NCBI GenBank assembly: GCA_003134995.1
Contig: PLDC01000014.1
Span: 95,153 to 159,152 of the forward strand
Reading direction: 5' to 3'
Length of the DNA: 64,000 bases
From: Acidobacteriaceae bacterium
GTDB taxonomy: Bacteria > Acidobacteriota > Terriglobia > Terriglobales > Acidobacteriaceae
Shown here piece by piece: positions 22,842-31,163 of the stretch. The translations under genes were made by a program, and so were the position numbers. Below the pieces are notes generated by a model. The model ran no database searches. It was not told the origin of the DNA and was given only the letters and a program-made list of their open reading frames with translations. Numbering within the stretch: position 1 is the first letter of the stretch; every line of letters starts with the position of its first letter.

Positions 22842-22879
22842 CTGCTTTCCGCCGTAGGCTATCATCCACGGTAGGTTAA
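22793..22879 (+). pseudogene. Truncated 5' copy of purH
   Basis: ATG at 22793 starts [16 protein letters not shown], identical to PurH except at one residue, then diverges (AAFRRRLSSTVG) and stops at 22879. It lies in the 105-bp repeat and is only a 28-codon frame. The DUF1801 gene begins 25 bp later. Confidence 0.8.
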
Positions 22880-22904
22880 CCGTGAAAAGACGAAAGGCGA
22901 AACA

Positions 22905-23324
22905 ATGGCGGACAACAAAACCAAGCCCACAAAAGTAAGCGTAGCGGGATTTATCAATGCCCTCACGGACCCAGCCAAGCGTGCAGACGCGAAGGCCCTC
23001 GTCAAGTTAATGCAAAGTGCGGCTGGGGAGAAGCCGAAGATGTGGGGGCCATCGATTATTGGCTTCGGCAGCCACCACTACAAATACGAGAGCGGGCGTG
23101 AGGGCGATATGCCATTGATCGGTTTTTCGCCGCGTAAGGCCGCACATGTTCTGTATGGCATGAACGCATCCAGCGACTCCAAGGCGCCGCTCGCAAAGCT
23201 CGGCAAGTGCACCACCGGCAAGGGCTGCCTTTACATTAAGAAGCTCGCTGATGTGGACCAGGAAGTGTTGGGGATTATCGCCTCCAAAGCTGTCGCTGCC
23301 ACGCGAGCGCGGAGCCCGAATTAA
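22905..23324 (+). CDS. DUF1801 family protein
   Basis: 139 aa DUF1801 domain protein: TDPAKRADAKALVKLMQSAAGEKPKMWGPSIIGFGSHHYKYESGREGDMPLIGFSPRKAAHVLYGM, then LGKCTTGKGCLYIKKLADVDQEVLGIIASKAV. This is the standard family pattern; the role is unknown (a small-ligand or DNA-damage-linked role has been suggested for relatives). It lies between two 105-bp direct repeats of the purH 5' region, which suggests it was acquired. AAAGGCGAAACA before the ATG is a weak ribosome site. Confidence 0.88.
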   Translation: MADNKTKPTKVSVAGFINALTDPAKRADAKALVKLMQSAAGEKPKMWGPSIIGFGSHHYKYESGREGDMPLIGFSPRKAAHVLYGMNASSDSKAPLAKLGKCTTGKGCLYIKKLADVDQEVLGIIASKAVAATRARSPN

Positions 23325-23329
23325 GCAAG

Positions 23330-23434
23330 ATTGCTGATAGAATCTTCGGTCGCTCCGCACTCATCTTTCATACCCGAGGCCGATCATGTCCCGCAGCAGT
23401 TCCCGCATCCAGCGCGCCATTCTGAGCGTCACCG
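23330..23434 (+). repeat. Direct repeat, copy 2 (5' end of purH)
   Basis: The copy that joins the intact purH gene; see 22737-22841. Confidence 0.88.
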
Positions 23435-25017
23435 ACAAAACCGGACTCGTCGATTTCGCGCGCCAACTCTCCGGCCTCGGCATCGAACTCGTCTCAACCG
23501 GAGGTACGGCCAAGCTACTGCGCGATTCCGGCATCGCCGTCAAAGACATTTCCGAACTCACCGGCTTTCCTGAAATGCTCGATGGGCGCGTGAAGACGCT
23601 GCATCCTAAGGTTCACGGCGGCATTCTGCATCGGCGCGAAAATTCGGTGCACGTTGCCGCTGTCGCCGAGCATGGCATTCAGCCGATCGACATGGTGGTG
23701 GTGAATCTTTACGCCTTTGAAAAAACTGCCGCCAAGCCTGGGGTGGCGTTCGAAGAGCTGATCGAGAATATCGATATCGGCGGACCATCGATGATCCGCT
23801 CGGCCGCCAAGAATTTTCACGATGTTGCCGTCGTTACTTCTCCGGCGGACTATCCGGCAATCGCCGATGAGCTCGTTCGCTCGAGCGGAGCGCTCTCGCT
23901 CGAAACCAAGTGGCGGCTGGCGCAGAGGGCATTCGCCACCACTGCGGCTTACGATTCCGCAATCGCATCGACGCTGGAAGCAATCCCCGACATCGCCTCG
24001 GACCCTGTGAGGACGGGCGCCCTCGCCCGTCCGGCGGAGCGAAGCTCCGCAGCAATCTTTCCGCACACCTTGCGCCTGTCGTTCCAGAAAACGCTCGACC
24101 TGCGCTACGGCGAGAACCCGCACCAGAAGGCCGCGATGTACTCGGACGGCTCAGGCGTGGGTGTCGCGAATGCGCGCCAACTTCAGGGAAAAGAACTTTC
24201 TTATAACAACATCGTCGACCTGCAAGCCGCGTGGGACCTGGCGCAGGAATTCAATGATTCCGGAATCGATGATTCCCAAATGAACGATCCCTTTTGCGCC
24301 ATCGTCAAGCACACCAATCCCGCCGGGGCGGCCACTGGCAAGACTCTGGCCGAAGCGTACAAACGCGCGCTCGAATGCGATCCGGTCTCAGCGTTCGGCG
24401 GGGTCATTGGCGTGAATCGTCCCATCGACGGCGAAGCCGCGGAAGAAATGCACAAACTCTTTCTCGAAGTAATCGCAGCGCCCAGTTTCGACGATGCCGC
24501 CAAAGCCCGCTTTGCAAGCAAGAAGAATCTTCGCCTAGTCGAAGTGAAAGCCGCGCCGCAGAAGTGGATTCTGAAGAACGTCTCCGGCGGAATTCTTTTG
24601 CAAGACAACGACGTGCGTCCGTTACAAGACGTCGACCTCAAAGTCGTCAGCCAGCGTGCCCCTACGTCCGAAGAAATGCGTGCGCTGCTGTTTGCATGGA
24701 AGGTTTGCAAGCATGTTAAGTCGAACGCGATCGTCTACGCGCGCGATGGGCAGACCGTCGGCGTGGGCGCGGGACAGATGAGCCGCGTCGATTCCGCGAA
24801 AATCGGCGCGATGAAAGCGCAACTGCCTCTGCAGGGAACGGTCGCCGCTTCCGATGCCTTCTTCCCGTTTCCCGATGGCGTTGAAGAAATCGCGAAGGCA
24901 GGAGCGACCGCGATCATTCAGCCCGGAGGCTCGCAGCGCGACCCCGAAGTGATTGCAGCCGCCGATCGCCTGGGACTCGCAATGCTGTTCACTGGCGTGC
25001 GCCACTTCCGGCACTAA
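23386..25017 (+). CDS. purH: Bifunctional AICAR formyltransferase / IMP cyclohydrolase PurH
   Basis: 543 aa enzyme for the last two steps of IMP synthesis. The N-terminal IMP cyclohydrolase (MGS-like) domain shows [53 protein letters not shown] and [18 protein letters not shown]. The AICAR formyltransferase domain shows [50 protein letters not shown] and [10 protein letters not shown]. Near residue 208 the insert [18 protein letters not shown] is encoded by two adjacent hairpins (24011-24049), i.e. a repeat absorbed in frame in the linker. The 5' end is duplicated upstream. Confidence 0.97.
   Translation: MSRSSSRIQRAILSVTDKTGLVDFARQLSGLGIELVSTGGTAKLLRDSGIAVKDISELTGFPEMLDGRVKTLHPKVHGGILHRRENSVHVAAVAEHGIQPIDMVVVNLYAFEKTAAKPGVAFEELIENIDIGGPSMIRSAAKNFHDVAVVTSPADYPAIADELVRSSGALSLETKWRLAQRAFATTAAYDSAIASTLEAIPDIASDPVRTGALARPAERSSAAIFPHTLRLSFQKTLDLRYGENPHQKAAMYSDGSGVGVANARQLQGKELSYNNIVDLQAAWDLAQEFNDSGIDDSQMNDPFCAIVKHTNPAGAATGKTLAEAYKRALECDPVSAFGGVIGVNRPIDGEAAEEMHKLFLEVIAAPSFDDAAKARFASKKNLRLVEVKAAPQKWILKNVSGGILLQDNDVRPLQDVDLKVVSQRAPTSEEMRALLFAWKVCKHVKSNAIVYARDGQTVGVGAGQMSRVDSAKIGAMKAQLPLQGTVAASDAFFPFPDGVEEIAKAGATAIIQPGGSQRDPEVIAAADRLGLAMLFTGVRHFRH
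24011..24049. repeat. Double hairpin repeat inside purH
   Basis: GGACGGGCG (24011-24019) with CGCCCGTCC (24024-24032), then CGGAGC (24035-24040) with GCTCCG (24044-24049). It stays in frame and resembles the intergenic hairpins at 10990-11009 and 12883-12901. Confidence 0.65.
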
Positions 25018-25459
25018 ATGGCGAAGTCAAAAATCAAGCCTTTAACCGCAAAGAGCGCCAAAGCCGCGCAAAGAACGCGAAGAAAAAACGGGAAATAGCG
25101 CGAGTTTTTCTTTGCGACCTTTGCGATACCTTCGCGCTCTTTGCGGTTAAATGCTTTCTTGTCCCGCGGTACAAATTTGTCGGGACGAGACTAATTTCGC
25201 TTCACTAATCTTGACGTTCCACGCAATCAAGTCCCCTCGGTCGCTGTACTTCCGGGCTGCCGCGCGGCTCGCGTGCAGCGAAGTGTTTTTCCCAATCTGC
25301 TCCTTGCCGGGTTAGAATTAAAGCACCCCACCCCCGGCGGTTTTGCATCCAAGAATTATGCTTCCGGGAAGTGCATGAAGCTCTAAACGAGACGTTCTAA
25401 TAGAGCAGTTTATAGAGCGAATGTCCGATGGAACTAATTCCAGCTGAGTAAGGTCGAGC
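25018..25459. other. Intergenic region with a large inverted repeat
   Basis: Holds the A-family hairpin at 25041-25151 and then about 300 bp in which I see no gene. The TPR gene's promoter should be here; no clear -35/-10 pair stands out. Confidence 0.5.
25041..25151. repeat. Large inverted repeat (A family), 18-bp perfect outer arms
   Basis: TTTAACCGCAAAGAGCGC (25041-25058) and its exact complement at 25134-25151, with further imperfect pairing inside (GCGCAAAG.../...CTTTGCG and AAAAA/TTTTT around a small loop). Nearly all of the 111 bp can fold into one long hairpin. Confidence 0.8.
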
Positions 25460-27562
25460 ATGAATCGAATTTTTCGCGCCGTTTTAGTGTTCTCTATTTT
25501 CGCGGCGGCCGCGGCCGCGGCCGCGCAAAACGCTCCTGCCTCACCCGGCGGGGCGAAGCCGGCAGAGTCGAAAGAAGGTCGCGACAAATCTCCGTCTTCC
25601 GCTCGCAAAGTAGACCGCGCCGTCGCCTACTACCACTACACGCTGGCGCACATGTATGAGGAGCAGGTTGCGGTTTACGGTCGCAGCGAGTTGGCGACCA
25701 AAGCCATGGAAGAATACCGGCTGGCCATCGAGGCCGATCCGTCGTCTGAGTTCCTGACCTCCGGTCTTGCCGAGCTCTACGTGAAGACGGGACGCATCCG
25801 CGACGCCGTCTTGCAGGCGCAAGACATTCTCAAGCGCGACCCTAACAATCTGGAAGCGCACAAGCTGCTGGGCCGGATTTATCTGCGGTCGCTCGGCGAT
25901 ATGCCGGGCGGCGGCAACGGTTCCGATAACGTGCTCAAGCTCGCCATCGAGCAGTACGAACAGATTGTGAAGATCGAGCCCGACAGCGTGGACGACCACC
26001 TTCTGCTCGGCCGCCTCTATCGCCTGAACAATGATTTAATCAAGGCGGAAGCGGAACTAAAGATCGCGGTAAAGCTCGACCCCGATTCGGAAGAAGCCAT
26101 CACCACGCTTTCTCTGCTTTACAGCGACGAAGGCGACACCACAAAGGCGCTACAAGTTCTGAGCGCCGTGCCCGACACCGGGCGCTCGGCCAAGCTGTAC
26201 GCCGCGCTGGGCGCCACTTACGAACAGCGCAAAGAGTACAAAAACGCAATCGACGCCTACAAGCACGCGATCCAGTTGGACCGCGACAATCTCGACGCGA
26301 TTCGCGGCCTCGCGGAAAATCTTTTGAACGATGGCCAGGTCGACGCCGCGCTCGATCAGTTCAAGGTAATCGCCGACGCCAATCCTGAAGATGCGCAGAC
26401 GTATCTCCGCATCTCCGAGATCTACCGCCGCCAGGGAAAATACGATGAAGCGCTCGACAGCCTGAAGAAGGCTGAAGCCATGGTTCCCGATTCGGTGGAA
26501 ATTCCCTACAACGTCGCAGTCGTGTATGAGGCCCAGGCTCGCTACGACGAAGCCGCAAAGATTCTGCAGGACCTGCTGAAGAAAACCGAGAAGCCCGAGA
26601 GCAGCTACTCCCAGGGCGATCGCAATAATCGCGCCATCTTCATCGAGCGCCTCGGCATGGTCTATCGCGACCAGGAAAATTATCCCGCTGCGGTGGAAGC
26701 TTTCCGCAAGATGATTCCGCTCGGCGACGACAACGCGCGCACTGGTTATCAGGACATAATCGATACCTACCGCGAAGCCAAGCAGTGGCCTGAAGCCACG
26801 GCAGCCGCCGAAGAAGCAGTGCAAAAGCTGCCGAACGACCACGAACTGCGCATGGTGCTGGACGCTCAACTCGCCGACACCGGCGATCCCGAAAAGCCAC
26901 TCGCCGATGTGCGTTCCATGCTCAAAGGCAAGCCGGAAGACCGCGACGTTTACCTGCGCCTCTCCATTATGTACACGCGGCTGAAGCGCTGGAGCGACGC
27001 CGAAGAAGCTCTCAACAAAGCCGAACAGCTTTCCACGAAAGCCGACGATAAGGAGTACGTTTACTTCCTGCGTGGTTCAACTTTTGAGCGCGAGAAGAAA
27101 TACGATCAGGCCGAGGCCGAGTTCAAGAAAATACTGGCTGCGAATCCGCAGAGCGCCGCGACCCTCAACTATCTCGGCTATATGAATGCCGACCGCGACG
27201 TCCGACTAGAAGAGTCGCTGAACTACATCAAGACGGCCGTGAGCCTGGAGCCCACCAACGGCGCCTATCTGGATTCGCTAGGCTGGGCATATTACAAACT
27301 CGGCAAGTACGACCTCGCCGAAGAAACGCTGAACAAGGCATCTTTGCGTATGGGTTCCGACCCAACCGTGCAGGATCACCTCGGCGATCTCTACCAGAAG
27401 ACTGGCCGACTGAAGCTGGCCGCAGCCCACTGGGAGCGCGCAGTCGAAGAGTGGAACAAGACCATCGGATCCGAGCTAGACACCGATCTCTACGCGGCCA
27501 CGCAGAAAAAACTCGACGCCGCCAAAGTACGGCTGGCTAAAGAAGGATCGGGAAATCAGTAG
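25460..27562 (+). CDS. Secreted/periplasmic TPR-repeat protein
   Basis: 700 aa. The signal peptide MNRIFRAVLVFSIFAAAAAAAAQ contains eight Ala encoded by a GCGGCC-type repeat (25501-25525). The mature part is a long array of tetratricopeptide repeats of about 34 residues, for example YAALGATYEQRKEYKNAIDAYKHAIQLDRDN and AYLDSLGWAYYKLGKYDLAEETLNKA. The C-terminus ends in a basic helix. TPR arrays bind partner proteins; no enzyme domain is seen. GGTCGAGC before the ATG is only a weak ribosome site. Confidence 0.9.
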   Translation: MNRIFRAVLVFSIFAAAAAAAAQNAPASPGGAKPAESKEGRDKSPSSARKVDRAVAYYHYTLAHMYEEQVAVYGRSELATKAMEEYRLAIEADPSSEFLTSGLAELYVKTGRIRDAVLQAQDILKRDPNNLEAHKLLGRIYLRSLGDMPGGGNGSDNVLKLAIEQYEQIVKIEPDSVDDHLLLGRLYRLNNDLIKAEAELKIAVKLDPDSEEAITTLSLLYSDEGDTTKALQVLSAVPDTGRSAKLYAALGATYEQRKEYKNAIDAYKHAIQLDRDNLDAIRGLAENLLNDGQVDAALDQFKVIADANPEDAQTYLRISEIYRRQGKYDEALDSLKKAEAMVPDSVEIPYNVAVVYEAQARYDEAAKILQDLLKKTEKPESSYSQGDRNNRAIFIERLGMVYRDQENYPAAVEAFRKMIPLGDDNARTGYQDIIDTYREAKQWPEATAAAEEAVQKLPNDHELRMVLDAQLADTGDPEKPLADVRSMLKGKPEDRDVYLRLSIMYTRLKRWSDAEEALNKAEQLSTKADDKEYVYFLRGSTFEREKKYDQAEAEFKKILAANPQSAATLNYLGYMNADRDVRLEESLNYIKTAVSLEPTNGAYLDSLGWAYYKLGKYDLAEETLNKASLRMGSDPTVQDHLGDLYQKTGRLKLAAAHWERAVEEWNKTIGSELDTDLYAATQKKLDAAKVRLAKEGSGNQ

Positions 27563-27602
27563 GGGCGGCCTATTTGCCCCGCTCTGACTCCCGGAGTACC
27601 AT

Positions 27603-27836
27603 TTGTTTATGACGTCTAGGCACAAAGCGGTGAGCACAGCCTCAAGCACAGAACCGCGTTTGAGCGCTCTCCGCAGCGCTCCACCCGATAGCTGGATTGC
27701 GCTTTCTGAGGATGAAAGTGCCCTCATCGCCGTAGGTTCCACTTATGAAGAAGTCGTGGCGAAGAGCGAAAAAGCCGGTGTATCCGATCCCATTTTAATC
27801 AAGACGCCGAAGAGTTGGGCTCCGTTTTCAATGTGA
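27603..27836 (+). CDS. DUF5678-like small protein, partner of an aspartic protease (copy 1)
   Basis: 77 aa (or 75 from ATG 27609; TTG 27603 has GGAG six bases upstream). The conserved part is RSAPPDSWIALSEDESALIAVGSTYEEVVAKSEKAGVSDPILIKTP, which fits the DUF5678 pattern of a short beta-strand/helix protein ending in a strand. Its stop overlaps the GTG start of the retropepsin-like gene. The same two-gene arrangement occurs at 36227-36888. It may chaperone, inhibit or recruit substrates for the protease; none of this is shown. Confidence 0.7.
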   Translation: MFMTSRHKAVSTASSTEPRLSALRSAPPDSWIALSEDESALIAVGSTYEEVVAKSEKAGVSDPILIKTPKSWAPFSM

Positions 27837-28255
27837 GCATAAGGATCCCTTACAAGAAGTTCCCCGACACAAGGGGCGAGGTCGGATACTTCGCCGCAAT
27901 ACCGGTCAATATAGCGCTTCCCGCGAAGAACTCGCCACGATCCAAAAGATTTGAGGCCATCATAGATTCCGGGGCTACTCGTTGTGTGTTTCACGCGCAA
28001 CTTGGTAAAGCCATCGGACTGGATGTCATCAAGGGAGAGCCGGAAACCACCAACGGCATTGCAGGGCCGACGACAGTCTACCTTCACAACATATCTCTCT
28101 ACGCGCCGGGAGGGATTATCGCGCTCTGCGCCGCTTTTTCGCTTGATCTGCCTATCGCCGGGCTGCTTGGGATGAGGGGATTTTTCGACAACTTTAAAAT
28201 TACATTCGATCCTACCGTTCTTCAATGCGAGCTTGAGAGACTTTACCTGGCCTGA
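27833..28255 (+). CDS. Retropepsin-like aspartic protease (copy 1)
   Basis: 140 aa. The active-site motif is FEAIIDSGATRCVFHAQLGKAIGLD (Asp-Ser-Gly, retroviral-type single-domain protease), followed by flap-region strands and IAGLLGMRGFFDNFKITFDP, the second conserved hydrophobic-Gly block. Such proteins dimerise to form the catalytic site. The GTG start at 27833 overlaps the stop of the small partner (GTGA). The paralogue at 36466-36888 shares the motifs and the overlap. No signal peptide, so it should act in the cytoplasm. Substrate unknown. Confidence 0.75.
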   Translation: MSIRIPYKKFPDTRGEVGYFAAIPVNIALPAKNSPRSKRFEAIIDSGATRCVFHAQLGKAIGLDVIKGEPETTNGIAGPTTVYLHNISLYAPGGIIALCAAFSLDLPIAGLLGMRGFFDNFKITFDPTVLQCELERLYLA

Positions 28256-28326
28256 GTTTCGAGCGGGCCGGCATCACACTGTGCCGTGACTCACTCCTTG
28301 GCAGTCAACAATGCTAAACTTCCACC

Positions 28327-29448
28327 ATGCTGGCCGGCTACGCGGTGCATGCAGAACACTCCCGCGGACGCCGTTTCCCTGAACCGCCTCATCCCTACCG
28401 CAACGATTTTCAGCGTGATCGCGACCGCGTCATCCACGCTCGCGCCTTTCGCCGGCTCGAGGATAAGACTCAGGTTTTCACGCGCCGCTATTCCGACCAC
28501 TTCCGCAACCGCCTCACTCACACCATCGAAGTAGCGCAGATCACGCGCACCGTCGCCGGAGCGCTCTCCCTCAACGTGGATCTCGCCGAAGCGCTCGCGC
28601 TGGTGCATGATCTCGGCCATCCTCCATTCGGCCACGCCGGCGAAAAGGCCCTTGATGCCGCCATGCGCGCCCACGGCCTCTTCTTCGACCACAACCTGCA
28701 TGCCCTGCGCATCGTCGAAGATTTCGAGCAGCGCTACGCCGCCTTTCGCGGCCTGAATCTAACCTTCGAAGTGCGCGAAGGCATCATCAAGCACTCGCGC
28801 GATTACGATGCCGCGAAACATCCGGAACTCGCGGAGTATCTTCTCGACCAACGCCCTCCGCTAGAAGCCCAGCTCATCGACCTCACCGACGAAATCGGCT
28901 ACAACACCGCCGACCTCGACGACGGCTACGAAGCCCATCTCCTCACGCTAGAGCAAATTCGCGCCGGCGTGCCCGTCTTCGAGCAATTCTTCCGCGAAGT
29001 CGAACAGACGTATCCGAACGCCCCCGAAAAATTAAAATTCAACGAAACTCTGAAAAAAGTTTTCAACCGCCTAACCGGCGACCTGATCACGAATACTCAG
29101 ACGCGGTTAAAACAATCGAGCATCGAAACGTTAGAAGATGTCCGCCGACACGAAGAGCGCGTAGCCGCCTTCAGCCCCGCAGCAGAAGCAGAACGCAAGC
29201 AGATCAAAGACTTCCTCTACGAGAATCTTTATTACAGCGCGTCGCTCTCTGAAGAAAAAGACGACGCCGAGCGCATCATCTCAGAACTATTCGTCTTCTG
29301 GATGGAGCGACCATCCGCCCTGCCGCATTACTACCAGGAGAAAGCCCAGCAGGAATCTCTACCCAGAGTAGTCTGCGATTACATAGCAGGTATGACCGAC
29401 CATTTCATCATCGAGCAATACGAAAAGCATTGCGGCAAGGAGTCGTAA
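28327..29448 (+). CDS. dgt: dGTP triphosphohydrolase-like HD-domain protein
   Basis: 373 aa. Hydrolyses dNTPs to deoxynucleosides and triphosphate. Motifs: YRNDFQRDRDRVIHARAFRRLEDKTQVF, RNRLTHTIEVAQITRTVA (first HD His), ALVHDLGHPPFGHAGE (the HD pair), FDHNLHALRI, and DLTDEIGYNTADLDDGYEA, which supplies the last metal Asp. The length fits the short dGTPase-like class (about 370-380 aa). The start at 28327 (MLAGYAVHAEHSRGRRFPE) fits the family's SRGRR.PE beginning. Role: nucleotide-pool control. Confidence 0.93.
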   Translation: MLAGYAVHAEHSRGRRFPEPPHPYRNDFQRDRDRVIHARAFRRLEDKTQVFTRRYSDHFRNRLTHTIEVAQITRTVAGALSLNVDLAEALALVHDLGHPPFGHAGEKALDAAMRAHGLFFDHNLHALRIVEDFEQRYAAFRGLNLTFEVREGIIKHSRDYDAAKHPELAEYLLDQRPPLEAQLIDLTDEIGYNTADLDDGYEAHLLTLEQIRAGVPVFEQFFREVEQTYPNAPEKLKFNETLKKVFNRLTGDLITNTQTRLKQSSIETLEDVRRHEERVAAFSPAAEAERKQIKDFLYENLYYSASLSEEKDDAERIISELFVFWMERPSALPHYYQEKAQQESLPRVVCDYIAGMTDHFIIEQYEKHCGKES

Positions 29449-29912
29449 TCATCAGGGATTAAAGGCGAAAAACAGCGTCAAAGCCCCAGATTTACCCCGT
29501 GATACCCCGTGCACTCCGTGGTAAAGGTCTTCGAGGTCATGAAGTGGCACAACTCAGGTTTCCGATCTCCATACAGCAGTTTTTATATCAGGTTTCCCAA
29601 AATTACCCTCCCGGAACCCTTCCAGTTATCCCCACCGCCCATACCGCGAGTATAATCTCTTACATATCAAGCACTTAGCCCGTCAACCTGCGGAGCAGGT
29701 TTGGCATCCCACATGTAATACAAAGGGCAGGTGCCAGCAGAGATTTGGGTGCCTGAAGTTTTCAGGTATGCGTTGCGTCAGCGCACACCGGCAAAGCGGC
29801 CACCGCATTGCTTCGGCTGTTTAGGGGACGCAATTAAAAATCACGCAACACGCCCGTTACGGCGTGCTGGAGTGGAGCCCCCAAACGCTCCCCCAACTTG
29901 GAGGAACTTATC
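29449..29912. other. Intergenic region with repeat and a structured leader
   Basis: 29455-29535 carries an A-family repeat (ACCCCGTGATACCCCGTGCACTCCGTGGT). From TATAAT at 29651-29656 a roughly 250-base leader runs to the OmpA-like gene. It holds consecutive hairpins: AACCTGC/GCAGGTT near 29688-29704, CCTGAA/TTCAGG near 29752-29766, GCGG/CCGC near 29794-29804 and CACGCC/GGCGTG near 29847-29864. I do not recognise a known riboswitch. Confidence 0.45.
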
Positions 29913-30779
29913 ATGAACCGCCGCATTCTAGTTACTCTGCCACTGGCCGCATTGCTCGCGCTTCCGGCTATGGCGCAAACTTCGTCTTCATCGACTCAAG
30001 ATCAATCCACGCCAGCTATGCAGCAGTCGACACAGTCCGCCGACAATGCAACCGGCAAGCAGCCTCTGCAACCACCCAGCCGCGAAGGCTTCTGGGGACG
30101 CGTGAATCCGTTCGCCCGCAAGAACTACGTCAAGCGGCAGACCGATCCCATTCGCGACCGCGTCAATGAGTTGGACGACTTGACCGCCTCCAACAGCAGA
30201 AATATCAAAGACACAGACGCGCGCGCCCAAGCCGGAATCCAGCTAGCCTCAAACAAGGCCGCTGAAGCCGACCAGCACGCCATCGACGCCGGCAACAAGG
30301 CCACCATGGCGCAGCAGAGCGCGCAGCAGGCCAGCACCCGCATCCAGACCGTCGAAACGGTCGTAGGCAACATCGATCAATACAAGGCCTCGAACCAAAC
30401 CGAAATCCGTTTCCGTCCGGGCCAGACCGTGCTGAGCAAGAACGCCAAGGACGCACTCGATGAAATGGCGACCAGCGTACAAGGCCAGCGCGGCTACATC
30501 ATCGAAGTGCAGGGCTTCTCGTCCGGCAAAGGCCAGATCGCAATCCAAAGCTCGCAGAAGATGGCCGAGTCCGTGGCGCGCTACCTGGTCCTCAACCACG
30601 AGATTCCCGTCTACCGCATCTACATCGTCGGCATGGGCAACGCCCCGGTTGAAGGCGCAGAGACCAAGCACATCAGCGGCGGACGAGTAGAAATCAGCCT
30701 GCTGAAGAACGACCTGGAGCAGCTCTCCAGCAACTCGTCAGCACCAAACTCAATGGACGCGCCACAACAGCCGAAATAA
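29913..30779 (+). CDS. OmpA-family outer membrane/periplasmic protein
   Basis: 288 aa. Signal peptide MNRRILVTLPLAALLALPAMAQ, then a low-complexity Ser/Gln/Thr segment, then an Ala-rich coiled-coil region (DARAQAGIQLASNKAAEADQHAIDAGNKATMAQQSAQQASTRIQTVE). A C-terminal OmpA-like domain follows (IRFRPGQTVLSKNAKDALDEMATSVQGQRGYIIEVQGFSS ... MAESVARYLVLNHEIPVYRIYIVGMGNA), which usually binds peptidoglycan. The start at 29913 is set by GGAGG ten bases upstream. A long structured leader precedes it and a good terminator follows. Confidence 0.88.
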   Translation: MNRRILVTLPLAALLALPAMAQTSSSSTQDQSTPAMQQSTQSADNATGKQPLQPPSREGFWGRVNPFARKNYVKRQTDPIRDRVNELDDLTASNSRNIKDTDARAQAGIQLASNKAAEADQHAIDAGNKATMAQQSAQQASTRIQTVETVVGNIDQYKASNQTEIRFRPGQTVLSKNAKDALDEMATSVQGQRGYIIEVQGFSSGKGQIAIQSSQKMAESVARYLVLNHEIPVYRIYIVGMGNAPVEGAETKHISGGRVEISLLKNDLEQLSSNSSAPNSMDAPQQPK

Positions 30780-30833
30780 TTAGTCAAATCACCTGGGACC
30801 AAGGGCACGCCTCGCTCAAAGTCCCTCCCCCAA

Positions 30834-30866
30834 AAAACCCTTCGCGCAAGCGAGGGGTTTTTCTTT
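30834..30866 (+). terminator. Intrinsic terminator after the OmpA-like gene
   Basis: AAAACCCTTCGC (30834-30845) and GCGAGGGGTTTT (30850-30861) form a 12-bp stem with one G-T pair, then TTCTTTT. Confidence 0.85.
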
Positions 30867-30924
30867 TGGAGTCAGGCACCCAGACGTCATCATTTCGACC
30901 CGAGCAGAGCGCCAGCGTTAAAAA

Positions 30925-30990
30925 GCTTTGTCATTTCGACCGGAGCCGGACCCTGAGCGAAGCCGAAGGGGATGGCGTAGTGGAGAAACC
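30925..30990 (+). repeat. Dispersed GTCATTTCGACCGGAGC-type repeat
   Basis: Starts TTTGTCATTTCGACCGGAGC, continues with CCCTGAGCGAAGCCGAAGG and ends near GAGAAACCTGCTT. It is nearly identical to 34021-34092. The rest of 30867-31163 shows no gene. Confidence 0.75.
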
Positions 30991-31163
30991 TGCTTTTCTT
31001 TTTCGCGTCCAACGCCGCATGCCCCAAAAAGCGCGCCAGTCGGTCGAGTATCTCGAGTTGCGTTCAACTCCGCATTGACGAACTCTCCCTGTTCGCCTAA
31101 GATGGCTACGCTTCCGGTTCCGCCGTTGACCCGAGGCCCGCGCCCCATCGGTATCGTCACGAC

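Noticed and set aside
29650..29900. Known riboswitch (cobalamin, TPP, SAM, glycine or c-di-GMP type)
   Set aside because: The conserved core words of these classes could not be found; only generic hairpins are visible.
29731..29916. 61-codon frame before the OmpA-like gene
   Set aside because: Cys/Pro/Arg-rich, no ribosome site, lies across leader hairpins.
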